A model generated the notes under the pieces. It was not told the DNA's origin. It did not search any database and saw only the letters and a list, made by a program, of their open reading frames with translations. Of a stretch of 34,370 nucleotides of DNA, positions 9,113 through 17,641 are shown piece by piece (position 1 is the stretch's first letter; every line of letters begins with the position of its first letter). This DNA is from Comamonadaceae bacterium (GTDB lineage: Bacteria; Pseudomonadota; Gammaproteobacteria; Burkholderiales; Burkholderiaceae_C): positions 1 through 34,370 of the forward strand of contig CANFYZ010000037.1 in assembly GCA_947451385.1 (NCBI GenBank), written 5' to 3'. Position numbers and translations under genes: made by a program.

Positions 9113-9217
9113 CCCACAGCCAGGGCCATCCTGTCCGTAAGTTCATTGAGGGAATCGGGTGATAATCTTGTGAAATAAATGTGACTGTGGCCTAATTTCA
9201 CAGCTTTTGACATATAA

Positions 9218-9892
<675 letters not shown>

Positions 9893-9931
9893 TTCTCTCT
9901 TTAGCGCGGGTAAAAAACCTCGGCTCGTAAA

Positions 9932-9953
9932 ACCCCGCTCGGCGGGGTTTTTT
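9932..9953 (+). terminator. Rho-independent terminator after adk
   Basis: The stem CCCCGC / GCGGGG with loop TCG (9939-9941) is followed by six T residues and preceded by an A run. It lies 40 bp after the adk stop and before the convergent asparaginase stop at 9985, so it may serve both strands. Confidence 0.9.
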
Positions 9954-9984
9954 CATGTTCGGGCTGCCGCTATTTACGCCCAGC

Positions 9985-10956
9985 TCAAGGTGCTGGTGGC
10001 AACCCCATTAAGGAAAGTTGCAAAGCCACGCGCGCTTTCACGGGGCTGAGCCCCTTGGCCACAGGAATGTCAGCAACTGGCGGCGCAATCACTTGGCCCA
10101 GCATGCAGCGGCTGGTCCGCAGCACCTGCACGCCACTGGCCATGGCTTGGCGTAACGCCGCTTCAAGGGACTGTGACAACGTGCCGTTGCCCGTGCCTGC
10201 AGCCACAATGCCCCGCACTCCCGATTGGACCAAGGCATTGACCACTGCCCCCGTGGCACCGGCATGGTTCAGCACAATTTCAACTGGCGGCCACGCCCCG
10301 GGGTCTGGCAAGGCATTCACATCCCACAACGGCTTGGCGGCCGGTAGGTCCGCTCCGGCCCAGCGCACCTGCGCGGCTTCGACCCAGGCCAAAGGGCCGG
10401 CTTCACCAGAGCTGAATGCGTCCAAACGGTAAGGATGAATTTTTTGTACGTGCGTGGGCGCATGCACCACACCCGCGCACACCACCATCACGCCTCGGGC
10501 CTGGGGGGTCATGACCAAAGTCAAGGCATCCAGCAGATTCTGCGGTCCATCGGGGCTCAAAGCCGTGGCCGGGCGCATGGCACAGGTCAACACCACCGGC
10601 TTGTCGGCGGGCAATACCGATTGCAGAAAAAAAGCGGTTTCTTCGATCGTGTCTGTGCCATGGGTGATCACCACACCCCGCACATCGGGCTGGGCCAGCG
10701 CCTGTGCCGTGCGGCGCGCCAAGCGCACCCAAACTGCGCTGTCCATGTCTTTGCTGTCCACCTGGGCCAGTTGCGCCAATTCCAAGGTGTGTCCTTGTAG
10801 GTGCTCTGACAATCCCGGAATCTCTGCCGCAAGAACGTCAATTCCCAGTTGCGCAGCGGTGTAGTGGATGTTGTCACCGCGCAACGCCGAACGGCCCGCA
10901 ATGGTTCCACCGGTGCCTAAAACCACAATTTTTTGCGATGAATGTGAAACAAGCAC
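9985..10956 (-). CDS. L-asparaginase (type I/II asparaginase fold)
   Basis: The enzyme hydrolyses L-asparagine to aspartate and ammonia. The protein, about 323 residues, has the catalytic threonine in LGTGGTIAG near the N-terminus and the second threonine-aspartate pair in ITHGTDTIEE. The AMRPATALSPDGP motif and the lysine in VQKIHPYRLDAF complete the expected site. No signal peptide is visible, so it should be cytoplasmic. Two GTG codons could start it, 10962 and 10956. AGGG lies 8 nt before the second and only 2 nt before the first, so 10956 is preferred. The gene diverges from lexA, and a LexA-type box begins 18 bp upstream of this start. Confidence 0.92.
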   Translation of the reverse strand: MLVSHSSQKIVVLGTGGTIAGRSALRGDNIHYTAAQLGIDVLAAEIPGLSEHLQGHTLELAQLAQVDSKDMDSAVWVRLARRTAQALAQPDVRGVVITHGTDTIEETAFFLQSVLPADKPVVLTCAMRPATALSPDGPQNLLDALTLVMTPQARGVMVVCAGVVHAPTHVQKIHPYRLDAFSSGEAGPLAWVEAAQVRWAGADLPAAKPLWDVNALPDPGAWPPVEIVLNHAGATGAVVNALVQSGVRGIVAAGTGNGTLSQSLEAALRQAMASGVQVLRTSRCMLGQVIAPPVADIPVAKGLSPVKARVALQLSLMGLPPAP

Positions 10957-10973
10957 TTGCACAACCCTAAAAA

Positions 10974-10989
10974 CTGGTTAAAAATACAG
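10974..10989. promoter_or_regulatory. SOS (LexA) box 1
   Basis: CTGGTTAAAAATACAG fits the CTGT-N8-ACAG consensus with one mismatch in the left arm. It lies between the divergent asparaginase and lexA genes, as expected for LexA autoregulation. Confidence 0.85.
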
Positions 10990-10992
10990 TTA

Positions 10993-11008
10993 CTGGATAG
11001 GAAAACAG
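10993..11008. promoter_or_regulatory. SOS (LexA) box 2
   Basis: CTGGATAGGAAAACAG fits CTGT-N8-ACAG with one mismatch in the left arm. Its centre is 19 bp from that of box 1, and it ends 45 bp before the lexA start. Tandem boxes upstream of lexA are a known arrangement. Confidence 0.85.
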
Positions 11009-11053
11009 TGTTTACCGACATCTGAATCCTTGCCAGCCCTTGAGGAGCCCACC

Positions 11054-11731
11054 ATGATCCACCTTTCGACAGACCATCCCAAGCTGACAGCCCGGCAGCA
11101 ACAAATTCTGGAACTGATCCAGAACAGCATAGCCGAAACCGGGGCGCCCCCCACACGTGCCGAGATCGCTCGCACGCTGGGCTTCAAGTCGGCCAACGCC
11201 GCTGAAGAGCATTTGCAAGCCTTGGCCCGCAAAGGCGTGATCGACTTGGTCAGCGGCACCTCGCGCGGTATCCGTTTAAAAGGTGGATCGCGCATGCGCA
11301 ACGATGCAGAATCCGGCAGTGGTCTGCTGGCCAGTCTCACCCAATGGGCTTTGCCCTTGGTTGGCCGTGTGGCTGCAGGCTCACCCATCCTGGCCCAAGA
11401 ACACGTGGACACCACTTACCATGTTGAAAACAACCTGTTCCAAGAGCGGCCCGACTACCTTTTGCGGGTGCGCGGCATGTCAATGCGCGACGCGGGCATC
11501 ATGGATGGCGACTTGCTGGCCGTCAAAGCCACCAAAGACGTGCGCAACGGCCAAATCGTGGTGGCCCGCTTGGGTGACGAAGTCACCGTCAAACGCCTGC
11601 GCCGAAGCGCCGGCATGATCGAGTTGCTGCCCGAAAACCCAGACTACAACATCATCGTGGTCCAACCCGAAGAATCCTTCGACATCGAAGGACTGGCCGT
11701 TGGCTTAATCCGCAACACCTTGCTGATGTAA
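11054..11731 (+). CDS. lexA: LexA repressor
   Basis: LexA represses SOS genes and cleaves itself when RecA is activated. The 225-residue protein has an N-terminal winged helix ([11 protein letters not shown] through [20 protein letters not shown]). The cleavage site is Ala108-Gly109 (GRVAAGSP), with the catalytic serine at 143 (RGMSMRD) and lysine at 180 (EVTVKRL). The 37-residue spacing is the same as in E. coli LexA. GAGGAG lies 6 nt before the ATG at 11054, which decides against an in-frame ATG at 11030. Two SOS boxes upstream point to autoregulation. Confidence 0.97.
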   Translation: MIHLSTDHPKLTARQQQILELIQNSIAETGAPPTRAEIARTLGFKSANAAEEHLQALARKGVIDLVSGTSRGIRLKGGSRMRNDAESGSGLLASLTQWALPLVGRVAAGSPILAQEHVDTTYHVENNLFQERPDYLLRVRGMSMRDAGIMDGDLLAVKATKDVRNGQIVVARLGDEVTVKRLRRSAGMIELLPENPDYNIIVVQPEESFDIEGLAVGLIRNTLLM

Positions 11732-11866
11732 GTCAGTTCCCTTTTTTCATCACGTGCTGCTTCGGGTGGCGGGCGCTGACAAGGTTCTGCTTTGTCGGCC
11801 CTGGAGAAGTGCGTTCTTTTTAAATCCTGCCTATGTTCAACCTCCTTGTTCTTTGAAAGGTTTCAC

Positions 11867-12223
11867 ATGGGAATCGCTCTCTTCTCCTCTTTGGCTTCTT
11901 TGTTTAACTTGATGGGCCGCTGTCTCAACCCGCCGCGCGCGACGCTGCAACCCACAGCTTTTCGGCGTCCTGGCTCTGTACTGAGAGCGCAAAGCCGCAT
12001 CACCCCGCAGCAATGGGCCATCAATACCGTGAAAGGCAAATCAGCGGGCTTGCGCTTGAGCACGCCACAGATCGCTGCGACCCCTTTGCGGGTGGTTCGC
12101 CTCAGCGAGGCGGGTGCAACGCCTGAGTGCGCGGGCCGCATGCGAATTTCAGGCCGCATGGCCGACGTGTGCGCCGAACTGGATCGCTTGGTGGCCAAAG
12201 AGGCACAAAACTTGGCCCATTGA
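11867..12223 (+). CDS. Small protein of unknown function
   Basis: This 118-residue protein is not recognised. It starts with a hydrophobic stretch (MGIALFSSLASLFNLMG), followed by a basic, proline-containing middle. The C-terminal segment RMRISGRMADVCAELDRLVA looks like a short amphipathic helix. AAAGG lies 6 nt before the ATG at 11867, so this start is preferred over one at 11792. The gene sits alone between lexA and the dehydrogenase gene, 136 bp after lexA. That gap holds a weak stem (GACAAGG/CTTTGTC, 11778-11796). Codon pattern and Shine-Dalgarno support a real gene. The role is unknown. Confidence 0.6.
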   Translation: MGIALFSSLASLFNLMGRCLNPPRATLQPTAFRRPGSVLRAQSRITPQQWAINTVKGKSAGLRLSTPQIAATPLRVVRLSEAGATPECAGRMRISGRMADVCAELDRLVAKEAQNLAH

Positions 12224-12270
12224 CACCGCCAGCCCAAGGCGGGGCCTGTCGTCAAGGCACAATGGAGGCT

Positions 12271-13278
12271 ATGAACATTGTGATCCTTGATGACTACCAA
12301 GACGTGGTGCGAAAACTCGACTGCGCATCCAAACTCGACGCTTTTCCTGCCAAGGTCTATACCAACACGGTCAAAGGCATAGGGCAATTGTCGGTTCGCC
12401 TGAAAGATGCGGATGTGCTTGTGTTGATCCGTGAGCGCACGCCACTGAACCGACAACTGCTGGAAAAGTTGCCTCGCCTCAAACTGATTTCGCAAACCGG
12501 CCACGCCGGTAGCCACATCGATTTGGCCGCTTGCACAGAACGCGGCATCGCGGTGGCTCAGGGGACAGGTTCCCCTTACGCGCCAGCCGAGTTGACTTGG
12601 GCCTTGGTCATGGCCGCCGTCAAGCGCTTACCGCATTACATTGGCAACCTCAAACACGGCGCTTGGCAGCAATCGGGCCTCAAATCCGCGTCGATGCCGG
12701 TTAACTTCAGTCTGGGAACCGTGTTGCGTGGCAAAACCATGGGCATTTGGGGCTACGGCAAGATCGGCCAGTTGGTCGCAGGCTATGCCAAAGCTTTCGG
12801 CATGCAAGTGCTGGTTTGGGGCAGCGCCGAGTCACGTGCCCGCGCCGCGCAAGATGGCTTTATTCCCGCAGCCACTCGGCAGGCTTTTTTTGAAGAATGC
12901 GACGTCCTGTCACTGCACTTGCGTTTGAACGATGCCACCCGCGGCATCGTCAAATTGGAAGACTTGTCGCGGATGAAGCAGACTTCATTGATCGTCAACA
13001 CCTCGCGCGCAGAATTGATCGAGCAAGACGCTTTGATCAGTGCCCTCAACCGGGGGCGTCCCGGCTTGGCCGCGGTGGATGTGTTCGAGGTCGAGCCCAT
13101 TCTGCAAGGCCACGCTTTATTGCGTTTGGAAAACTGCATCTGCACGCCCCACATCGGCTACGTGGAAAAAGACAATTACGAGCTGTATTTCGGCGCCGCC
13201 TTTGACAATGTGGTCAACTTCATCAAAGGCACGCCCACCAACATCGTCAATCCTGGCGCATTGCAAGTTCGTCGCTGA
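12271..13278 (+). CDS. D-2-hydroxyacid dehydrogenase family protein (SerA-like fold)
   Basis: The 335-residue NAD-dependent oxidoreductase shows the glycine-rich motif TMGIWGYGKIGQLVAGYAKA. The catalytic set follows: Arg in NTSRAELI, Glu in VDVFEVEPI and His in CTPHIGYVEKD. These mark a dehydrogenase for 2-oxoacids or D-2-hydroxyacids. The long C-terminal ACT domain of classical SerA is missing, so serine synthesis is not the obvious role. The start at 12271 has GGAGG only 2 nt upstream. An ATG at 12262 in the same frame is an alternative. An MFS transporter gene follows by 14 bp and may be cotranscribed, hinting at uptake or export of the substrate acid. Confidence 0.9.
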   Translation: MNIVILDDYQDVVRKLDCASKLDAFPAKVYTNTVKGIGQLSVRLKDADVLVLIRERTPLNRQLLEKLPRLKLISQTGHAGSHIDLAACTERGIAVAQGTGSPYAPAELTWALVMAAVKRLPHYIGNLKHGAWQQSGLKSASMPVNFSLGTVLRGKTMGIWGYGKIGQLVAGYAKAFGMQVLVWGSAESRARAAQDGFIPAATRQAFFEECDVLSLHLRLNDATRGIVKLEDLSRMKQTSLIVNTSRAELIEQDALISALNRGRPGLAAVDVFEVEPILQGHALLRLENCICTPHIGYVEKDNYELYFGAAFDNVVNFIKGTPTNIVNPGALQVRR

Positions 13279-13292
13279 AACCCGGCCCCCGC

Positions 13293-14492
13293 ATGGAGCC
13301 GATGGGCCGCCCAATGAAAACTTCCTTGCCTCGGGTGTTGTGGCCGTTGATGTTTGGCAACATCGTGATCGGCACCGGCGTCATGATGGCCACGGGCATT
13401 CTGAACGAGGTCAGCACGTCGTTGCATGTTTCCATTGCCACGGCCGGCCAATTGATTTCCACCTCCGCCTTGTGCACCTGCATTGGCGCGCCCTTGCTGG
13501 CCGCCTGGGTGGCCGGATGGGATCGGCAAAAACTCCTCACCGCCAGCCTGCTGTGGTACTGCGTGCTGCACGCCCTGGCCGCGGCATCCGATGAATTTTC
13601 TGCACTGCTCGGCTGGCGTGCCTTGGCCATGGCGGGCGCGGCGGTGTTCACACCCCAAGCGGCTTCCTGCGTGGGTTTGTTGGTGCCTGCCGAGCAGCGG
13701 GGTCGAGCCATTACTTTTATTTTTTTGGGCTGGTCCGTGGCCTCGGTGCTGGGCACACCTTTGGGTGCTTGGCTGAGCGGCACCTGGGGCTGGCGCTATG
13801 CCTTCGGTTTGATCAGTGTGCTGTCGCTGTTCATTGCCGCCTGGTTGTGGCGCACCCTGCCCAAGGGCATTGTCCCGCCCGCTTTGTCCCGCGCGGCTTG
13901 GTCCACCACGCTGGGCTCGCGCACCATGATGCTGACCGTCAGCGTCACCATGGTGTCGGCGGCGGGTCAATTTGTGCTGTTCAGCTATTTGGCACCCTAC
14001 CTGAAAACCCTGTTTGGTATCTCCACCACGGCTTTGAGTGGCTTGTTGCTGATATTTGGACTGGCCGGTTTTGTCGGCAACGCCGTCATAGCCCGGCACA
14101 TTGACCGCATCGGGCCCGCGCGCAGCGTGATGCTTTCGTTGGCCTGTATGGTGTGCGGCTTGAGCATCTGGTCATTGGCCAGCTCGACTACCGGCTTGGT
14201 GTTGGCTTTTTTACCTTGGGGTCTGGGGCTTTTTTCGACCAACTCGGCGCAGCAAGCCCGTTTGGTGCAACTGGCCCCTCACCTGGCTTCGGCCTCTGTG
14301 GCCTTGAACTCTTCTGCGATTTACGCCGGACAGGCCATGGGCGCTGGCTTGGGCGCTTGGTTGCTGTTGCACCAAGGCCTGACGGTGTTGCCCGGTTACG
14401 CAGTGCTCGGCATGGTCTTGGCCATGGTGGTCAGCTGGCAAGCCAGCCGATATGCCAAGTCACACCCCTTACCGGCGGGTGTGCAAGGATAA
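13293..14492 (+). CDS. MFS transporter (DHA1-like, AraJ-type)
   Basis: The 399-residue membrane protein has about twelve hydrophobic segments. The conserved MFS loop after helix 2 appears as VAGWDRQKLL, and WRALAMAGAA with PAEQRGRAITFIFLGWS marks the helix 4-5 region. A second-half loop, ARHIDRIGPARSVML, marks the start of the C-terminal bundle. The family is sugar, amino-acid or drug exporters related to AraJ. The substrate cannot be read from sequence. ATG codons at 13293, 13302 and 13314 are all possible starts. The gene follows the D-2-hydroxyacid dehydrogenase closely and precedes the acyl-CoA cluster by 37 bp. Confidence 0.9.
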   Translation: MEPMGRPMKTSLPRVLWPLMFGNIVIGTGVMMATGILNEVSTSLHVSIATAGQLISTSALCTCIGAPLLAAWVAGWDRQKLLTASLLWYCVLHALAAASDEFSALLGWRALAMAGAAVFTPQAASCVGLLVPAEQRGRAITFIFLGWSVASVLGTPLGAWLSGTWGWRYAFGLISVLSLFIAAWLWRTLPKGIVPPALSRAAWSTTLGSRTMMLTVSVTMVSAAGQFVLFSYLAPYLKTLFGISTTALSGLLLIFGLAGFVGNAVIARHIDRIGPARSVMLSLACMVCGLSIWSLASSTTGLVLAFLPWGLGLFSTNSAQQARLVQLAPHLASASVALNSSAIYAGQAMGAGLGAWLLLHQGLTVLPGYAVLGMVLAMVVSWQASRYAKSHPLPAGVQG

Positions 14493-14529
14493 TGTTGGGC
14501 GTTTTTGTTTATTTCTTCCTGGACAAACC

Positions 14530-16050
14530 ATGAAAATTGCATTTCAACATGTGGCCATCATCGGCGCTGGCGCCATGGGCCGCGGCATCGCCCAAATTGC
14601 GGCACAAGCAGGCAGCCAGGTCTGGCTGTATGACACGCAAGCCGATGCAGTCCAAAAAGCCCGGACATCCGTGTTTGAGCAATGGGACAAGCTGCAAGAA
14701 AAAGGTCGCCTCACAGCCGACGTTGTGAGCGGCCACAAAAGCCGTTTGTTTGCGGCCAGCAGCTTGCAAGATCTGGCCGGATGCGATTTGGTGATCGAAG
14801 CCATTGTGGAGCGCCTGGGCATCAAACAAAAGCTGTTTGCCGAACTCGAAGGCGTGGTCAGCCCAGAATGTGTGTTGGTCACCAACACCTCGTCGCTCTC
14901 AGTGACAGCCATCGCCGCGGGCTTGAAACGGCCGGCGCAATTTGCGGGTTACCACTTCTTCAACCCGGTGCCGCTGATGAAAGTGGTTGAAGTGATTGCC
15001 GGCCTGAAAACCCCAGACTCGGTCTGCGCCCGACTCACCGACTATGCCAAAGCCATGGGGCACACCCCGGTGCAGGCCCAAGACACGCCCGGCTTCATCG
15101 TCAACCACGCGGGCCGAGGCTACGGCACCGAGGCGCTGCGGATTGTGAACGAGGGCGTGGCCGATTTCGCCACCATCGACCGCATCTTGCGTGACCAAGT
15201 GGGCTTCAAACTGGGGCCGTTTGAATTGTTCGATCTGACCGCCTTGGACGTTTCGCACCCGGTCATGGAATCCATCTACAACCAGTATTACCAAGAGCCG
15301 CGTTACCGCCCCAGTGTGATCACCGCGCAGCGCATGGTGGGCGGCGTGGTGGGCAAAAAAGTGGGTGAAGGCTTTTACAAATATGTGGACGGTAAGGCCC
15401 AGCTGCCGCCCGAGCCGCCTGTGCCGCAAGTCAGCGAGATGCCACCGGTGTGGGTGTCCTCACGCGCCACCCGCCGCATAGAGTTGTTGCAATTGCTGAA
15501 AGATCTGGGGGCGCAAATTGAGACGGGTGCCTCCCCCTCGCCCACCGCGCTGACCCTGGTCGCCCCACTGGGTTTTGATGTGACCACGGTGGCCGTGGTC
15601 GAGCGCCTGGACCCGGCCCGCACCGTGGGCATTGACATGCTGTTTCCTGACCCGGCCACCAAGCGCCGGGTACTGGCCACCAACCCGGCCACCCGCAGCG
15701 ACATGCGCGACGCCGCACATGCCCTGTTCGCACGCGATGGCAAAGCAGTGAGCGTGATCCGCGACAGCGGTGGCTTTGTCACACAGCGCGTGGTGGGCAA
15801 CATCGTCAACATCGCCGCCGACATCTGCCAGCAAGGCGTCTGCAGCCCGCAAGACTTAGAGACCGCCGTCACCTTGGGACTGGGCTATCCGGCAGGCCCA
15901 CTGGCGCTGGGCAACCAACTCGGCCCAACCAATGTGTTGGAAGTACTTTTCAATATGCAAACCGTCTACGGCGATACCCGCTACCGTCCCAGCCCCTGGC
16001 TGCGCCGTCGCGGTGCCATTGGTTTGTCACTGATGCACGAAGAGGCCTGA
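14530..16050 (+). CDS. 3-hydroxyacyl-CoA dehydrogenase (PaaH-type)
   Basis: The enzyme oxidises 3-hydroxyacyl-CoA to 3-oxoacyl-CoA with NAD. The 506-residue protein begins with the NAD motif VAIIGAGAMGRGIAQIAAQAG and has the catalytic histidine region GYHFFNPVPLMKVVEVI. DTPGFIVNHAGRGYGTEALRI leads into the first C-terminal domain. A second, degenerate copy with DSGGFVTQRVVGNIVNIAAD and LGLGYPAGPLALGNQLG makes up the last 200 residues, as in PaaH of phenylacetate catabolism. No other paa genes are near, so phenylacetate degradation is not implied. It begins a rightward run with the hydratase, regulator, kinase and acyl-CoA dehydrogenase. An upstream in-frame ATG at 14452 lies inside the MFS gene. 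Confidence 0.93.
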   Translation: MKIAFQHVAIIGAGAMGRGIAQIAAQAGSQVWLYDTQADAVQKARTSVFEQWDKLQEKGRLTADVVSGHKSRLFAASSLQDLAGCDLVIEAIVERLGIKQKLFAELEGVVSPECVLVTNTSSLSVTAIAAGLKRPAQFAGYHFFNPVPLMKVVEVIAGLKTPDSVCARLTDYAKAMGHTPVQAQDTPGFIVNHAGRGYGTEALRIVNEGVADFATIDRILRDQVGFKLGPFELFDLTALDVSHPVMESIYNQYYQEPRYRPSVITAQRMVGGVVGKKVGEGFYKYVDGKAQLPPEPPVPQVSEMPPVWVSSRATRRIELLQLLKDLGAQIETGASPSPTALTLVAPLGFDVTTVAVVERLDPARTVGIDMLFPDPATKRRVLATNPATRSDMRDAAHALFARDGKAVSVIRDSGGFVTQRVVGNIVNIAADICQQGVCSPQDLETAVTLGLGYPAGPLALGNQLGPTNVLEVLFNMQTVYGDTRYRPSPWLRRRGAIGLSLMHEEA

Positions 16051-16053
16051 GCC

Positions 16054-16833
16054 ATGACCGCGCAACTGATCGGCACCAGCGAAGGCGCGAGCCTGATTCT
16101 GACGGTGAGCAATCCCGAATTTCGCAACGCGCTGGGCCCTGAAATTTATGCCGCCGGCGTGGAAGCGCTGAACGCCGCCGAGTCCAACCCCGAAGTGCGC
16201 AGCGTCATCATCACCGGCGCCAGCGGCTTGTTCAGCGCGGGCGGCAACTTGCAAAGATTGCAGGCCAATCGGCAACTGCCACCCGAACATCAAGCGCAAA
16301 GCATCGAAGGTCTGCACAACTGGATCGAAGCCATTCGCGCCTTTCCCAAACCGGTGATTGCAGCGGTTGAAGGTGCAGCCGCGGGTGCCGGTTTTTCTTT
16401 GGCGCTGGCCTGCGACCTGATTGTGGCCGCGCGCGACAGCCTGTTCGTCATGGCCTACAGCAACATCGGCTTGTCGCCTGACGGCGGCGGCACCTGGAGC
16501 CTGTCTCGGGCACTGCCGCGCCAACTGGCGAGTGAGTTGCTGCTGTGCGGTGAACGCATCAGCGCCGAACGCTTGCACAGCCTGGGTGTGGTCAACCGCG
16601 TGAGCGAGCCGGGACAAGCCATGACGGTGGCCCTGGCGCTGGCTGATAACATCAATGCCCGTGCGCCGAATGCTTTGACCAGCATCAAGGAGTTACTGGG
16701 CGAGGCCGACGACCACAACCTGAACCAACAACTGGCCTTGGAGCGCGATCATTTTGTGAAGAACCTGCATCACCGCAACGCTGGCATTGGCATCTCTGCT
16801 TTCCTCAACAAACAAAAACCGCAATACGAATAA
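16054..16833 (+). CDS. Enoyl-CoA hydratase/isomerase family protein (alternative oxepin-CoA hydrolase type)
   Basis: This 259-residue crotonase-fold protein has both oxyanion-hole motifs, FSAGGNL (60-66) and EGAAAGAGFSLALACD (106-121). SNIGLSPDGGGTWSLSR follows, with an acidic residue at D143 in place of the usual second glutamate region. The SPDGGGTW form resembles the group annotated as alternative oxepin-CoA hydrolase and PaaG-like isomerases. Hydration or double-bond shifting of an enoyl-CoA is the likely activity. It starts 3 bp after the dehydrogenase stop, so the two are almost surely cotranscribed and act on consecutive intermediates. Confidence 0.9.
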   Translation: MTAQLIGTSEGASLILTVSNPEFRNALGPEIYAAGVEALNAAESNPEVRSVIITGASGLFSAGGNLQRLQANRQLPPEHQAQSIEGLHNWIEAIRAFPKPVIAAVEGAAAGAGFSLALACDLIVAARDSLFVMAYSNIGLSPDGGGTWSLSRALPRQLASELLLCGERISAERLHSLGVVNRVSEPGQAMTVALALADNINARAPNALTSIKELLGEADDHNLNQQLALERDHFVKNLHHRNAGIGISAFLNKQKPQYE

Positions 16834-16890
16834 TTGACCTGGTCCCCCAGGCGACAAATTCCCCTTCGACAGTCACTGAAAAGACAGACC

Positions 16891-17610
16891 ATGGACGAAC
16901 CGATTCTGACAATGGAAGAAAGAGAAGCGATCAATCAAGGTCGCTGGTTTTCTACCCTTTCACCCTCACTGCGACACGACATTCTTCGATGTGCTTACGT
17001 CAAACGTTACAAAGACGGCGAACTGATTTGTGCCCGGGGCGAACCGCCCGAGCAATGGATCGCCTGCGCCAAAGGCGCGGTGCGTGTGAGCTCCACGTCG
17101 GTGTCGGGCAAGCTGATCACATTGACCTATGTGGAGCCGGGCATTTGGTTTGGCGACGTGTCGATTTTCGACGGGGATCGGCGCACGCACGATGCCTACG
17201 CCCACGGCGAGACCACCACCTTGAATGTAGCGAAAGCCGACTTCAAGAAAATTCTGGCACAGCATGTGGAGTTTTACGAAGCCATGCTGCGCTTGCATGC
17301 ACGGCGCATTCGCCAGTTGTACGGCTTGGTCGAGGACTTGAACACCTTGCCTTTGCGGGCGCGACTGGCCAAACAGCTCAACCACTTGCTGCGCAGCTAC
17401 GGCGTGCCAAGCCTCTCGGACGCCAAAGCGATTCGCATCAGCTTGCAATTGGCGCAAGAAGAGTTGGCCCAATTGCTGGGGGCCTCACGCCAACGCGTGA
17501 ACCAAGAACTCAAGCAGATGGAGCGCGAACAGGTCATCAAAATCGAACCGGGCGGCCTGCTGGTGTTGGACCGCAACGAACTTTTGAGAATTGTGGACGC
17601 CGACCACTAG
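16891..17610 (+). CDS. Crp/Fnr-family transcriptional regulator
   Basis: The 239-residue regulator has an N-terminal cyclic-nucleotide-binding-type beta barrel (about residues 25-130, with GELICARGEPP and GIWFGDVSIFDGDRRTHDA). A long dimer helix follows (RLHARRIRQLYGLVEDL), then a winged helix with LAQEELAQLLGASRQRVNQELKQ (recognition helix) near residues 190-212. The N-terminal cysteine cluster of oxygen-sensing FNR is absent. The canonical cAMP-site arginine-serine pair is not evident either, so the ligand is unknown. It lies inside the acyl-CoA gene run and probably controls it. The frame is open back to 16834, but the start at 16891 fits the family better. Confidence 0.9.
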   Translation: MDEPILTMEEREAINQGRWFSTLSPSLRHDILRCAYVKRYKDGELICARGEPPEQWIACAKGAVRVSSTSVSGKLITLTYVEPGIWFGDVSIFDGDRRTHDAYAHGETTTLNVAKADFKKILAQHVEFYEAMLRLHARRIRQLYGLVEDLNTLPLRARLAKQLNHLLRSYGVPSLSDAKAIRISLQLAQEELAQLLGASRQRVNQELKQMEREQVIKIEPGGLLVLDRNELLRIVDADH

Positions 17611-17641
17611 CCCTTTTTATTTTTATTCACGGCGGTACCCC

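Noticed and set aside
13176..14099. Minus-strand frame of 307 codons across the MFS gene
   Set aside because: The composition is glycine, glutamine and histidine rich without domains, and the MFS protein on the plus strand is clear.
14530..16833. Part of a phenylacetate (paa) operon
   Set aside because: The dehydrogenase and hydratase resemble PaaH and PaaG-type proteins, but no ring-epoxidase, ligase or thiolase genes are adjacent.
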